From Thioglobus_A sp964344985 (GTDB lineage: Bacteria > Pseudomonadota > Gammaproteobacteria > PS1 > Pseudothioglobaceae): a DNA stretch of 42,253 nucleotides. The stretch covers positions 1 through 42,253 of the forward strand of contig CAYFPI010000011.1 of the NCBI GenBank assembly GCA_964344985.1. The letters run 5' to 3'. The notes under the pieces were generated by a model. That model did no database searches and was not told the DNA's origin. It worked only from the letters and a program-made list of their open reading frames with translations. A program made the position numbers and the translations under genes. Of this stretch, positions 17,719 through 26,268 are shown piece by piece (the stretch's first letter is position 1; the number at the start of each line of letters is the position of its first letter).

Positions 17719-20700
17719 ATGAATAACGAACAGCAACAAGAAGTCTGTGATATTAATGAAAAGAAGACCCCTGTAATAGACAAGGAAGAGAACTTCATTA
17801 AAGACAAAGATATTGGTTTTTCTGGTAACTTAGCAAGAACTTTTATTCATTCACCTTTATCTCCTTTATTGTTTATAGCCATGATGGCTGTTGGCATTTG
17901 GGGACTTATTGCTACACCAAGACAAGAGGATCCGCAAATCTCGGTACCTATGGTGGATATCTTTTTTCCAGCGCCTGGCCTGTCTTCAAATGAAGTTGCA
18001 TCACAACTTATTGATCCATTTGAAAAGGCTCTAAGTGAAATTCCAAATATTAAACATGTGTATTCTGCCAGCGACAGAGAGTACGGAATTATAACCTTGC
18101 AGTTTAAAGTTGGAGAGCCAATGGGTCCTTCAATTGTTCAGGTTCACAGCAAAATACAATCTAATTTAGATTTGTTGCCAATCGGTATTGATCCACCAAA
18201 AGTTAAACCGAAAGAGGTTGACGATGTTCCTTCAGTAACGCTTACCTTGTGGTCAGAAGATGTGGATGATGATCAGCTAAGAATCTTAGGTGTGAGCGTG
18301 CTTCAACATCTAAAACAAATTCCCCAAACAGGTGTTGGATTTGTAAATGGTGGTAGATCCAACCAAATGAGAATCGAAATCCTTCCTGAAAGACTGGCAG
18401 GATTTGGCGTTAGTCCTGGTCAAATTGTACACGCGGTTAAAACTGCAAACATAGGTCACACTGTTGGTTCAATTGAATCTAGCAATAAATTTATGTTTGT
18501 TGAATCTGGTGGTTATATTTCAAACATAAATGATCTCAAGCAGCTTGTAGTTGGCCAGCATAAAGGCGCGCCAATCTTTTTATCAGATGTGGCCAAAGTT
18601 GTCGAAGGTCCGCAAGAAGCGACTCAAATGGTTACTTTTTCAAGTGGAAAATCATATTCTGACGACCCTAATTTTAAACCGATTATTAATGCACCAGCAG
18701 TTACCATTGCCTTAGCAAAACAAAGAGGCTCTAATGGTGTTAGTGTTGTTAACAGCATATTGGATGAGATTGAAGAACTAAAAGGATACTTGATACCTAG
18801 CAATGTTCATGTAGAAGTCACAAGAAACTACGGACTAAGTGCCAACACTAAGGTGAATGACTTATTGTTTAAATTGTTTATCGCAACAGGTGCGGTTACT
18901 TTATTGGTGTGGCTAAGTCTTGGTATTAAACCGTCTATTGTTGTTTTGCTTACCATTCCAGTAGTGTTGGTTGCCACGGTATTTGTATCTATGTTGATGG
19001 GTTATACTATTGATAGAGTAAGCCTGTTTGCGCTTATTTTTTCCATCGGTTTCTTAGTTGATAACGCCATTGTAATTGTTGAAAATATTTATAGACGCTG
19101 GCTTATGGCTGGATGTATGAGTAGTGATGTTGCTGTTGATGCAGTGCGTGAGGTTGGAAACCCTACTGTATTGGCAACTTACACTGTGGTGGCAGCACTT
19201 ATTCCAATGGGTTTTGTGTCTGGCATGATGGGGCCGTATATGGAGCCAATACCTGCTCTAGGCTCAGTTGCCATGGTGCTTTCGTTATTAGCAGCACTTG
19301 TATTTGCGCCGTATCTCGCCATGCGAATCATTCCTAGCATGGAAAAACTGAAAAAAATGGAAGAGCGTGATGAAAAGATTGATGAAAAAATGGATAAATT
19401 TTTCAGAAAAGTTATTCTTAGCCTGGTAAATAATAAATTTTACGGAAGGAGCTTTCTATTAGGTTTAATCATGAGCTTTTTTGGTGCGATGTATATGTTT
19501 TACAATACCAGTGTGCCGGTTAAGATGTTGCCATTTGACAATAAGGCAAACTTCTCAATTGTTATTGACATGCCAGATGGAACTGCATTGGCAACAACGG
19601 CAAATTTCGCTAATAATATCGCTGCTAAATTGGAAGGTATTGATGAAATTGTAGCAACTCAAAACTACGTAGGAACGGCACAACCTTTTGATTTTAATGG
19701 ACTGGTTCGCCATTATTACTTACGTCAATTCCCTTGGCAGGCTGAAATTGCAATACAGCTTACAGACAAAACCCTAAGAGATAGAACCAGTCATGATATT
19801 GCCAGTAGTGTACGTTCAATGTTAGAGCCAATCGCTAACAAAACAGGCGTAGCCATTACTGTTGTTGAAATGCCTCCTGGTCCACCAGTATTGCAAACTG
19901 TAGTGGCTGAAGTTCATGGACCGGATGCTAAAACCAGACGTAAAGTTGCAGATGATTTGACTCAAATGTTTAAAGATTCTGAAAGAATCTCAGATGTTGA
20001 TAATTTAATGCGCAGCTCTATGCAAACCTGGAGGTTTGAAATTGATCGTGAAAAAGCTTCTCGTCAAGGCATATCTGTTGAAACCATTAATCAACATCTA
20101 GCAATGGTTATGGGCGAGTTTAAAGCCACAACAATCTTTAACTCCATGATATCTGAGCCTACAAACATAGTGCTTACCATTCCAATTAGCAAAAGATCTA
20201 ATCTAAATCGTTTGGGTGATTTGCCAATCATGACCATGGATCAAAGAACCATTCCACTGTCTGAACTTGGTAAGTTTGTTAAAGTTGAGCGTGATCCAAT
20301 CATATTCCATAAAGATTTACGCAATGTGGAGTTTGTTGTTGGTGATGCTGTTGGGCGACTAGGTGCGCCAATTTATGCAATGCTCGATGTGGAAAAACTT
20401 TTAGCAGAGAATAATTACACAACACCTGATGGTGTTGAGCTTCGTAGTGGAGAGTACACAGGTGCCCCTGCTAGTGATAAACAATCTGGTTTTGAATGGG
20501 GTGGCGAGTGGACAGTAACTTACGAAACCTTCCGTGACATGGGTATGGCTTTTGGTGTAGCGCTTATTGCTATTTATATGTTGGTTGTTTGGGCGTTTGG
20601 TAACTTTACCATTCCTGCAATTATTATGTCCCCTATTCCGTTGACACTACTAGGTATTGTTCCAGGGCACTGGCTATTAGGTGCTGAATTTACCGCAACT

Positions 20701-21036
20701 TCAATGATTGGCTGGATTGCCTTAGCAGGTATCATTGTACGAAATTCAATTTTAATGGTTGATTTCACGCAAAACTCATTTAGAAGTGGCACACCACTTT
20801 TGGATGCGGTGATCTTATCTGCAAAATCCAGAACTCGACCTATTCTAATTACCGCTTTAGCATTAGTTTTGGGCTCAGCCGTGATCTTGACAGACCCTAT
20901 CTTCCAAGGCATGGCCATTTCATTGTTATTTGGTGTATTTATTTCTACTCTACTTACTTTGGTAGTTATTCCACTTGGTTGTATTAGTGCTGGAGAAAAG
21001 GTGTTTGTAAAACAAGAGCGCAAAGACGATGAGTAA
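17719..21036 (+). CDS. RND efflux permease (AcrB/HAE-like), pair A
   Basis: Proton-driven inner-membrane efflux pump subunit, 1105 residues with 12 predicted membrane segments and two large periplasmic loops. The first membrane helix is followed by PRQEDPQISVPMVDIFFPAP. TM4 carries FSIGFLVDNAIVIVEN with D448 and N449, where AcrB has the proton-relay pair Asp407-Asp408. TM10 has AGIIVRNSILMVDF, with Arg where AcrB has Lys940; this Arg is shared by its paralogue. A Lys/Glu-rich cytoplasmic link lies between TM6 and TM7 (about 550-570). The adaptor gene lies 17 bp upstream, and a strong terminator follows. No outer-membrane factor gene is present nearby. Substrate cannot be named from the sequence. 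Confidence 0.88.
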   Translation: MNNEQQQEVCDINEKKTPVIDKEENFIKDKDIGFSGNLARTFIHSPLSPLLFIAMMAVGIWGLIATPRQEDPQISVPMVDIFFPAPGLSSNEVASQLIDPFEKALSEIPNIKHVYSASDREYGIITLQFKVGEPMGPSIVQVHSKIQSNLDLLPIGIDPPKVKPKEVDDVPSVTLTLWSEDVDDDQLRILGVSVLQHLKQIPQTGVGFVNGGRSNQMRIEILPERLAGFGVSPGQIVHAVKTANIGHTVGSIESSNKFMFVESGGYISNINDLKQLVVGQHKGAPIFLSDVAKVVEGPQEATQMVTFSSGKSYSDDPNFKPIINAPAVTIALAKQRGSNGVSVVNSILDEIEELKGYLIPSNVHVEVTRNYGLSANTKVNDLLFKLFIATGAVTLLVWLSLGIKPSIVVLLTIPVVLVATVFVSMLMGYTIDRVSLFALIFSIGFLVDNAIVIVENIYRRWLMAGCMSSDVAVDAVREVGNPTVLATYTVVAALIPMGFVSGMMGPYMEPIPALGSVAMVLSLLAALVFAPYLAMRIIPSMEKLKKMEERDEKIDEKMDKFFRKVILSLVNNKFYGRSFLLGLIMSFFGAMYMFYNTSVPVKMLPFDNKANFSIVIDMPDGTALATTANFANNIAAKLEGIDEIVATQNYVGTAQPFDFNGLVRHYYLRQFPWQAEIAIQLTDKTLRDRTSHDIASSVRSMLEPIANKTGVAITVVEMPPGPPVLQTVVAEVHGPDAKTRRKVADDLTQMFKDSERISDVDNLMRSSMQTWRFEIDREKASRQGISVETINQHLAMVMGEFKATTIFNSMISEPTNIVLTIPISKRSNLNRLGDLPIMTMDQRTIPLSELGKFVKVERDPIIFHKDLRNVEFVVGDAVGRLGAPIYAMLDVEKLLAENNYTTPDGVELRSGEYTGAPASDKQSGFEWGGEWTVTYETFRDMGMAFGVALIAIYMLVVWAFGNFTIPAIIMSPIPLTLLGIVPGHWLLGAEFTATSMIGWIALAGIIVRNSILMVDFTQNSFRSGTPLLDAVILSAKSRTRPILITALALVLGSAVILTDPIFQGMAISLLFGVFISTLLTLVVIPLGCISAGEKVFVKQERKDDE
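20509..20936 (+). repeat. Inverted-repeat segment shared with RND permease B (copy A)
   Basis: This 428-bp stretch of permease A aligns without gaps to the reverse complement of 21705-22132 in permease B. Three tracts are nearly identical at nucleotide level, including third codon positions: 20509-20549 (41/41), 20710-20751 (42/42) and 20893-20936 (43/44). The sequence between the tracts is clearly more divergent, so this is patchy identity and not a recent whole duplication. Confidence 0.85.
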
Positions 21037-21067
21037 CAAATAACACATCCCTACAACAAGAACAAAA

Positions 21068-21096
21068 AAAACCAAAGCCATTTGCTTTGGTTTTTT
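21068..21096 (+). terminator. Rho-independent terminator after RND permease A
   Basis: ACCAAAGC (21071-21078) pairs with GCTTTGGT (21084-21091) around a 5-base loop, flanked by A and T runs that extend the stem and give TTTTTT at its 3' side. It lies about 32 bases past the permease stop. The A run on the other side means it could work in both directions. Confidence 0.85.
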
Positions 21097-21339
21097 ATTG
21101 CACGTATTTAAAACAAACTTATTAGCTTAATGTAATTACAATCTTACGAGCATTAAAGAAAGCTCAATATTGATAATTTCCTAATTTTTCAACAATACCC
21201 ACTGCCTTACATTAAAAATATGGAAAAAACTTTAAAAAAAGCAATATTATGGCGTTTTTGAAAGATTTTTTTGCATTATTTTTCTTTAATTATTAATTTA
21301 TAAGAGTAATTCATCAAATATCCTATTTTTTTAGCAATA

Positions 21340-21369
21340 AAAAAGCCAGTGTTTTGGCACTGGCTTTTT
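21340..21369 (-). terminator. Rho-independent terminator after RND permease B
   Basis: AAAAAGCCAGTG (21340-21351) pairs perfectly with CACTGGCTTTTT (21358-21369) around a 6-base loop. On the minus strand the hairpin is followed by a T run, 28 bases past the permease B stop. The flanking A and T runs make it potentially bidirectional. Confidence 0.88.
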
Positions 21370-21397
21370 AAAATTTAATGTTTTTTTTTGATATTAC

Positions 21398-24300
21398 TTA
21401 AACATCATTCTTATCTTCTTTTTTAAGCAGACCGTTAGTGTCTATTTTTTCATCGTTAGACTCTTGGTTGGTTTCTTGATTCTGTTCTTTTTTACGAATT
21501 GCAGCCTTAATCCATTTTTTTGGATCTGGCTTAGACGTATTCTCCTTTTTAGGCTTTTCCTCTTTGGTGACATTGTACTTAGCATCAGCATCAACATCGC
21601 CTGGCAGTAAACCCATGCTAACAGCAATATTACGACAAGACTCTTCACCTGCTGAGAGTGTTCCTAATGGAATTACAATTAGCGTTAGTATTGTTGAAAT
21701 TAACACACCAAATAACAATGAAATGGCCATACCTTGGAAGATAGGGTCAGATAAGATTACGCTTGATCCACCAACAAGGGCAAATGCTGTGATCATAATT
21801 GGGCGAGTTCTAGATGAGCACGAACTGATTACTGCATCAAAAAACGGCATACCTTTTGCATATTCTTGTACAGTGAAGTCAACCAATAGAATTGAATTTC
21901 GTACAATGATACCTGCTAAGGCAATCCAGCCGATCATTGAAGTTGCAGTGAATTCAGCGCCCAACATCCAGTGTCCAGGAACAATGCCAAGCAGTGTTAA
22001 AGGAATTGGCGCCATGATAACAGCAGGAATAATAAAATTACCAAACTGCCACACAACCAGCATATAAATAACAACCAATGCCACGCCAAAGGCCATACCC
22101 ATGTCACGGAAGGTTTCGTAAGTTACTGTCCATTCTCCAGCCCATTCAAACCCTGGTATGTTTTGATCTTCTGGAGGGCCTAAATATTCACCTTGTAATT
22201 GAGAGCCATCCATTGTCTCATACCTTAACAACAAATCATCAACACCAAACATGGCGTAAATTGGCGCACTTAAACGACCAATAGGCTCGCCCAATACGTA
22301 TTCAACATCTGCTAAATCTTTGTGGAATATTAGATCATCTTGTTTTTTGTAACTAAATGAACCAAGTTCTGAGATTGGTATCATCCCCCCGTGTTGAGAC
22401 GGCACAGGAAGTTGTGTCAAATAAGACAGTTGGGATCTTTTTGCCAGTGGTACTTGCAAACAGATTCTAGAAGGCTCTAATGCATTTTTAAGGCGAATGG
22501 TGCCCACATTAAAACTACTCATTGCCATTGCCAGTGTTTCTTTAATTGTCATTACACTAACACCAAATCTAGACGCTTTAGCTGTATCAACTTGGAAGTC
22601 AATAACCGGATATTCGTCTCGCATTAGGTTGTCAATATCAGTCATGGTACCCGACTCTTTAAATAGATCGGTTAAGTCATTAGCTAATTTACGACGTGTT
22701 TCTTTATCTGGACCATACACTTCAGCAACCACAGGTCTAAGTACAGGTGGTCCTGGTGGCATTTCAACAACAGCGTATTGAGCGCCAGCATCAGCAGCAA
22801 TTTGCTTAACCAGCTCTCTTGCTTCTAGTGCGATTTCATGACTTGATCGAGTTCGATCAGCCTTTTCAGTTAGTTGAATTTGCAACTCGCCTTCTGATGG
22901 TGTTTGGCGCAAGTAATAGTGTCTAACCAATCCGTTAAAATCAAATGGTTTGGCAGTTCCTGAGTATGATTGAATAGCAACCACTTCTGGCACTTTTCTT
23001 AACTCTTGAGCCATTAAATGAAGCGTTGAAGCAGTGTCAGATAGTGATGTTCCATCTGGCATATCTAGCACTACACCAAACTCTGATTTATTATCAAGTG
23101 GCAACATCTTAACTGGTACAGAGGTTGTGTAAAACATTGACATTGCCATGAAGAAGGCAATAATCAAACCAATTAAAAATCCCCAACCATAAATTGCTTT
23201 GTTAAATAATTTAGTAATGGTTACGTGATAAAAAGCATACATTGCCTTTGTTTCTTTCTCTTCCTTTTCGTGCATCTTATGCAAAACATTTAAAGGTGGC
23301 ACAAACTTCATAATAAAGTACGGTGCAAAAACAAATGCGGCAAACAGTGAGAACATCATAGCCACTGATCCCAGTACTGGAATTGGCGCCATGTATGGAC
23401 CCATCATGCCACTAACCGCTGCCATTGGCACTAGAGCAGCCACAACAGTAAATGTTGCTAGAATGGTTGGGTTACCAACTTCACGAACCGCATCAACAGC
23501 TGTTCCAATAGTGATTTTATTGTCAATAAGCCAGCGACGATAAATATTTTCAGTAACAACAATGGCGTCATCTACCAAGATACCAATAGAGAAAATAAGT
23601 GCAAACAGACTTACTCTGTCAATTGTCATACCCAGAATCCAGGCTGAGAAAATTGTCATGAGTAGTACAACCGGAATAACTAGTGTTACTACAATAGCAG
23701 GACGAACGCCTAATGCAAACCATACTAATAACGTTACGGCACCTGTTGCAATGAACAGTTTTTTAATAAGTGCATTAACTTTATCTTTGGCTGATTTTCC
23801 GTAGTTTCTGGTGACACTAACTTCAACATTATTAGGAATTAATCGACCTTTCAGCTCTTCAACTTTGCTTAGGATGTTGTTAGCAACCTCTACACCATTT
23901 GTACCAAATTTCTTTGCAATAGCAATGGTAACCGCTTGTTCGCCATTGGCTTTTTCTTCTGCCTTGCTAGCTCTACCCGTGTAGTGATTAACCATGTGTT
24001 TAGTTTCTTCTGGCGCGAAGTAAACATCAGCCACATCTCTTACATAAATCGGCTTGCCATCTTGTGTGGTAATAACTAGATTTTCAATATCTTCAACCTT
24101 TCTAAAGAAGTCACCAGAGTAGACCTCCATCTGATAACCATTAAGCTCAATATTACCAGTATGTTCACGCACGTTTGCGTTACCAACCGTGCCAGCAATT
24201 TGCTGAATAGAAATGCCGTACCCAGCAAGACGACCAGGGTATGCATCAATATGAAAGATCTCTTTACGACCACCAACAACGAATCCATTATTGGTATCTT

Positions 24301-24895
24301 TTACTTTTTCAAGTTGTTGTACCAATTCTAAGCCGAGTGAGCGAAGTTGACCATCATCTAGAGATTTTGACCACAGTGTTAGGTTAATAATGGGAACATC
24401 ATCAATTTCTTTAGGTTTGATTAGTGGCTTTCTGGCGCCAGGCGGCATAAAGTCAAGATTGGCAAGCATTTTGTCACGAACCTTGATGATAGAAGCATTC
24501 ATCTCTTGGCCAACATCAAACTCAACAGTAATAATACCTTGACCTTTGTCACTTACTGAATAGACATGTTTAACACCTAGAATTTGCGACATAAGTCGCT
24601 CTAATGGCTTAACAACAATATTGGATACTTCATCGGAAGAAGCGCCAGGATACTCTACAAATAAGTCAATCAGTGGTACTGATATTTGTGGGTCTTCTTG
24701 CCTTGGTGTTGAAATAAGACCGATAATACCGGCGCCCAGCATGGCAAAAAAGATAATAATTGATAACGGTGAGGTAATAAAAGCTTTGGTCAGCTTTCCA
24801 GCAATACCGAGTTCGTACTCCTTTACCGCTTCTTTGATTACTTTTTGATCTATGTTTTTATCTTTAGAAAGATCAATATGTTCGTGTTTTGACAT
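21398..24895 (-). CDS. RND efflux permease (AcrB/HAE-like), pair B
   Basis: Second proton-driven efflux permease, 1165 residues, clearly homologous to the one at 17719-21036 along its length. PRQEDPQISVPLIDLFVEYP follows the first membrane helix. TM4 has FSIGILVDDAIVVTEN with the full D442-D443 proton-relay pair, unlike permease A. TM10 has AGIIVRNSILLVDF. It ends with a hydrophilic cytoplasmic tail of about 80 residues after LSAGEE, rich in Lys, Glu, Asn and Gln, which permease A lacks (11 residues there). The gene begins 7 bp after its adaptor gene on the minus strand. There is no outer-membrane factor gene nearby, so it must use a channel encoded elsewhere. Substrate unknown. Confidence 0.88.
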   Translation of the reverse strand: MSKHEHIDLSKDKNIDQKVIKEAVKEYELGIAGKLTKAFITSPLSIIIFFAMLGAGIIGLISTPRQEDPQISVPLIDLFVEYPGASSDEVSNIVVKPLERLMSQILGVKHVYSVSDKGQGIITVEFDVGQEMNASIIKVRDKMLANLDFMPPGARKPLIKPKEIDDVPIINLTLWSKSLDDGQLRSLGLELVQQLEKVKDTNNGFVVGGRKEIFHIDAYPGRLAGYGISIQQIAGTVGNANVREHTGNIELNGYQMEVYSGDFFRKVEDIENLVITTQDGKPIYVRDVADVYFAPEETKHMVNHYTGRASKAEEKANGEQAVTIAIAKKFGTNGVEVANNILSKVEELKGRLIPNNVEVSVTRNYGKSAKDKVNALIKKLFIATGAVTLLVWFALGVRPAIVVTLVIPVVLLMTIFSAWILGMTIDRVSLFALIFSIGILVDDAIVVTENIYRRWLIDNKITIGTAVDAVREVGNPTILATFTVVAALVPMAAVSGMMGPYMAPIPVLGSVAMMFSLFAAFVFAPYFIMKFVPPLNVLHKMHEKEEKETKAMYAFYHVTITKLFNKAIYGWGFLIGLIIAFFMAMSMFYTTSVPVKMLPLDNKSEFGVVLDMPDGTSLSDTASTLHLMAQELRKVPEVVAIQSYSGTAKPFDFNGLVRHYYLRQTPSEGELQIQLTEKADRTRSSHEIALEARELVKQIAADAGAQYAVVEMPPGPPVLRPVVAEVYGPDKETRRKLANDLTDLFKESGTMTDIDNLMRDEYPVIDFQVDTAKASRFGVSVMTIKETLAMAMSSFNVGTIRLKNALEPSRICLQVPLAKRSQLSYLTQLPVPSQHGGMIPISELGSFSYKKQDDLIFHKDLADVEYVLGEPIGRLSAPIYAMFGVDDLLLRYETMDGSQLQGEYLGPPEDQNIPGFEWAGEWTVTYETFRDMGMAFGVALVVIYMLVVWQFGNFIIPAVIMAPIPLTLLGIVPGHWMLGAEFTATSMIGWIALAGIIVRNSILLVDFTVQEYAKGMPFFDAVISSCSSRTRPIMITAFALVGGSSVILSDPIFQGMAISLLFGVLISTILTLIVIPLGTLSAGEESCRNIAVSMGLLPGDVDADAKYNVTKEEKPKKENTSKPDPKKWIKAAIRKKEQNQETNQESNDEKIDTNGLLKKEDKNDV
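21705..22132 (-). repeat. Inverted-repeat segment shared with RND permease A (copy B)
   Basis: Counterpart of 20509-20936 in inverted orientation, 768 bp away. Identical tracts fall at 22092-22132, 21890-21931 and, with one mismatch, 21705-21748, at exactly the same offsets as in copy A. The opposed orientation means recombination between the copies would invert the spacer without deleting it. Confidence 0.85.
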
Positions 24896-24902
24896 AATTT
24901 TC

Positions 24903-26051
24903 TTAGATACTCATTCCTGAAACCATCAAAATATTAGGATTGGCAACAATCTTCTCACCAATCTTTAAGCCTGATAAAACGCTTTTTTTGCTCTTACCAA
25001 CTTGCTCTCCAAGACGAACAAAACGCAATTCTGTTTTGTTGGTTAGCGGATTGATAACAAATACACTTGGTAGTGATGAGCGCCACATAATTGCTGACTC
25101 AGGAATAATAGGCGTTAATACACCAGAATCTGTTTCAAAAATCTCAACTTCGGCGTAAGCGCCTGGTAGTACTGGAACCCCTTCTGGCAAGTCAAACTTA
25201 ACCTTAACACTATGCTTAGCGTTATCTGCAATTGGATAAACCTGAACCAAGTTAGCATCCACAACCACGTTGGCAATATCTAGCTTAACTCGATATGCTT
25301 TGTTTAGCTTTAGACTTCTGACCAGTCTTGAGGGTACATTAACTTCTACCTGAAGTTTTTTAATGTTGGCAAATCTTAACAATGTTTGACCTGGATTAAC
25401 CACGTCACCCTCATTAACATTTTTAACAATAATAACACCATCAAAAGGTGCACTTACATTTGCGTCTTTTAAGCGTGATTCAATTTGTTTTAAATTGTTT
25501 TCAGCTTGAGTTAGTTGATTCTTTGCTTGTTGATAAGCAGTATATCTAGAGGTTCTGTTGGCAAATTTATCAAACTCTGGATTACCTTGTCCGCTAATTT
25601 TAAGCATTGGATCTGTAAACATTGAGAACATGCCTGGAATGCCACCTAACATTGGCGATGAATTTGGCGATACAATAGATTGAGAGTATTGAACGCCCGC
25701 ATTTCTAAGTGCTTCGTTAGCTGATGCAATCTCTGCATAAGCTGAATCTCGCTGTGCTTGAATAGAGTCTTGCTCTAAAGTAACCAGTGTTGAGCCTTTG
25801 TTAAACATATCACCTTCTCGGCCGGCAACAGTTAAAACATCACCAGCAACTTGTGCTGATAAATTAACCTCTGATGAGGAGATAACTGCACCTCCTAAAA
25901 GTGCTCTTTTATCAAGCGACATTCCACTAACAGTTTGAATGTTGTAAACTGAGTCAAAACTATTAGTAGTTTGAGCTGAGGGTTGTGCTTGTAAAGGAAG
26001 TGAAAATGCTAATAAAATTGATGTAATAGATGGTGTAATGAATGAACTCAT
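24903..26051 (-). CDS. RND efflux periplasmic adaptor (HlyD/MFP family), pair B
   Basis: Periplasmic adaptor for permease B, 382 residues. A signal peptide at the N-terminus ends near LPLQAQ (about 22). A lipoyl-like domain is split around a coiled-coil hairpin (about 98-198); the second half reads NVSAPFDGVIIVKNVNEGDV. Beta-barrel and C-terminal domains follow. As in adaptor A, the hairpin tip has an unusual loop (about 128-158) with SPMLGGIPGMFSMFTDPM, sharing the MF-x-DP and G-x-GN elements with its paralogue. The stop lies 7 bp before the permease start. The 217-bp upstream spacer shared with pdxA is extremely AT-rich, and I could not identify a convincing promoter for this gene in it. 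Confidence 0.82.
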   Translation of the reverse strand: MSSFITPSITSILLAFSLPLQAQPSAQTTNSFDSVYNIQTVSGMSLDKRALLGGAVISSSEVNLSAQVAGDVLTVAGREGDMFNKGSTLVTLEQDSIQAQRDSAYAEIASANEALRNAGVQYSQSIVSPNSSPMLGGIPGMFSMFTDPMLKISGQGNPEFDKFANRTSRYTAYQQAKNQLTQAENNLKQIESRLKDANVSAPFDGVIIVKNVNEGDVVNPGQTLLRFANIKKLQVEVNVPSRLVRSLKLNKAYRVKLDIANVVVDANLVQVYPIADNAKHSVKVKFDLPEGVPVLPGAYAEVEIFETDSGVLTPIIPESAIMWRSSLPSVFVINPLTNKTELRFVRLGEQVGKSKKSVLSGLKIGEKIVANPNILMVSGMSI

Positions 26052-26268
26052 GAATAACCTATTTTTTAAGTTGAAAAAGTTATATTTAATCGAGAATTTT
26101 ATAGCAATAAAGTAACCTATGTTTTGTTATTTTTTAAAAACTTTTTAAGTGGTTTTTTTTTGAATATAAGTTATTGATTTTTAATTAAAAAAATATTTTT
26201 ACTGTATATGAAATTATGCTTATATATTAACTCTATAATATAACCAATATTTTTTATATTTTTAGCAC

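Larger units (their letters stand above)
21037..21397. other. 361-bp spacer between convergent RND operons
   Basis: Very AT-rich region between the two permease stop codons. It holds two hairpin terminators (21068-21096 and 21340-21369). Between them I see a perfect 10-base palindrome TGTAATTACA (21131-21140) and a 12-codon reading frame beginning at an ATG near 21221 that has no ribosome-binding site. No gene, tRNA or repeat is supported in it. Confidence 0.7.

Noticed and set aside
20574..21023. 149-codon open frame antisense to RND permease A, and similar frames antisense to permease B and groEL
   Set aside because: Each lies entirely opposite a clear conserved gene, has no ribosome-binding site or recognisable domain, and the composition is what a shadow frame of a membrane protein or GroEL would give.
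21221..21262. 12-codon basic reading frame in the spacer between RND operons
   Set aside because: Too short, without a ribosome-binding site or promoter, in random AT-rich DNA.
26153..26161. Run of nine T upstream of adaptor B and pdxA as a phase-variation tract
   Set aside because: Runs of this length are expected in such AT-rich spacers, and it is not placed between recognisable promoter boxes.
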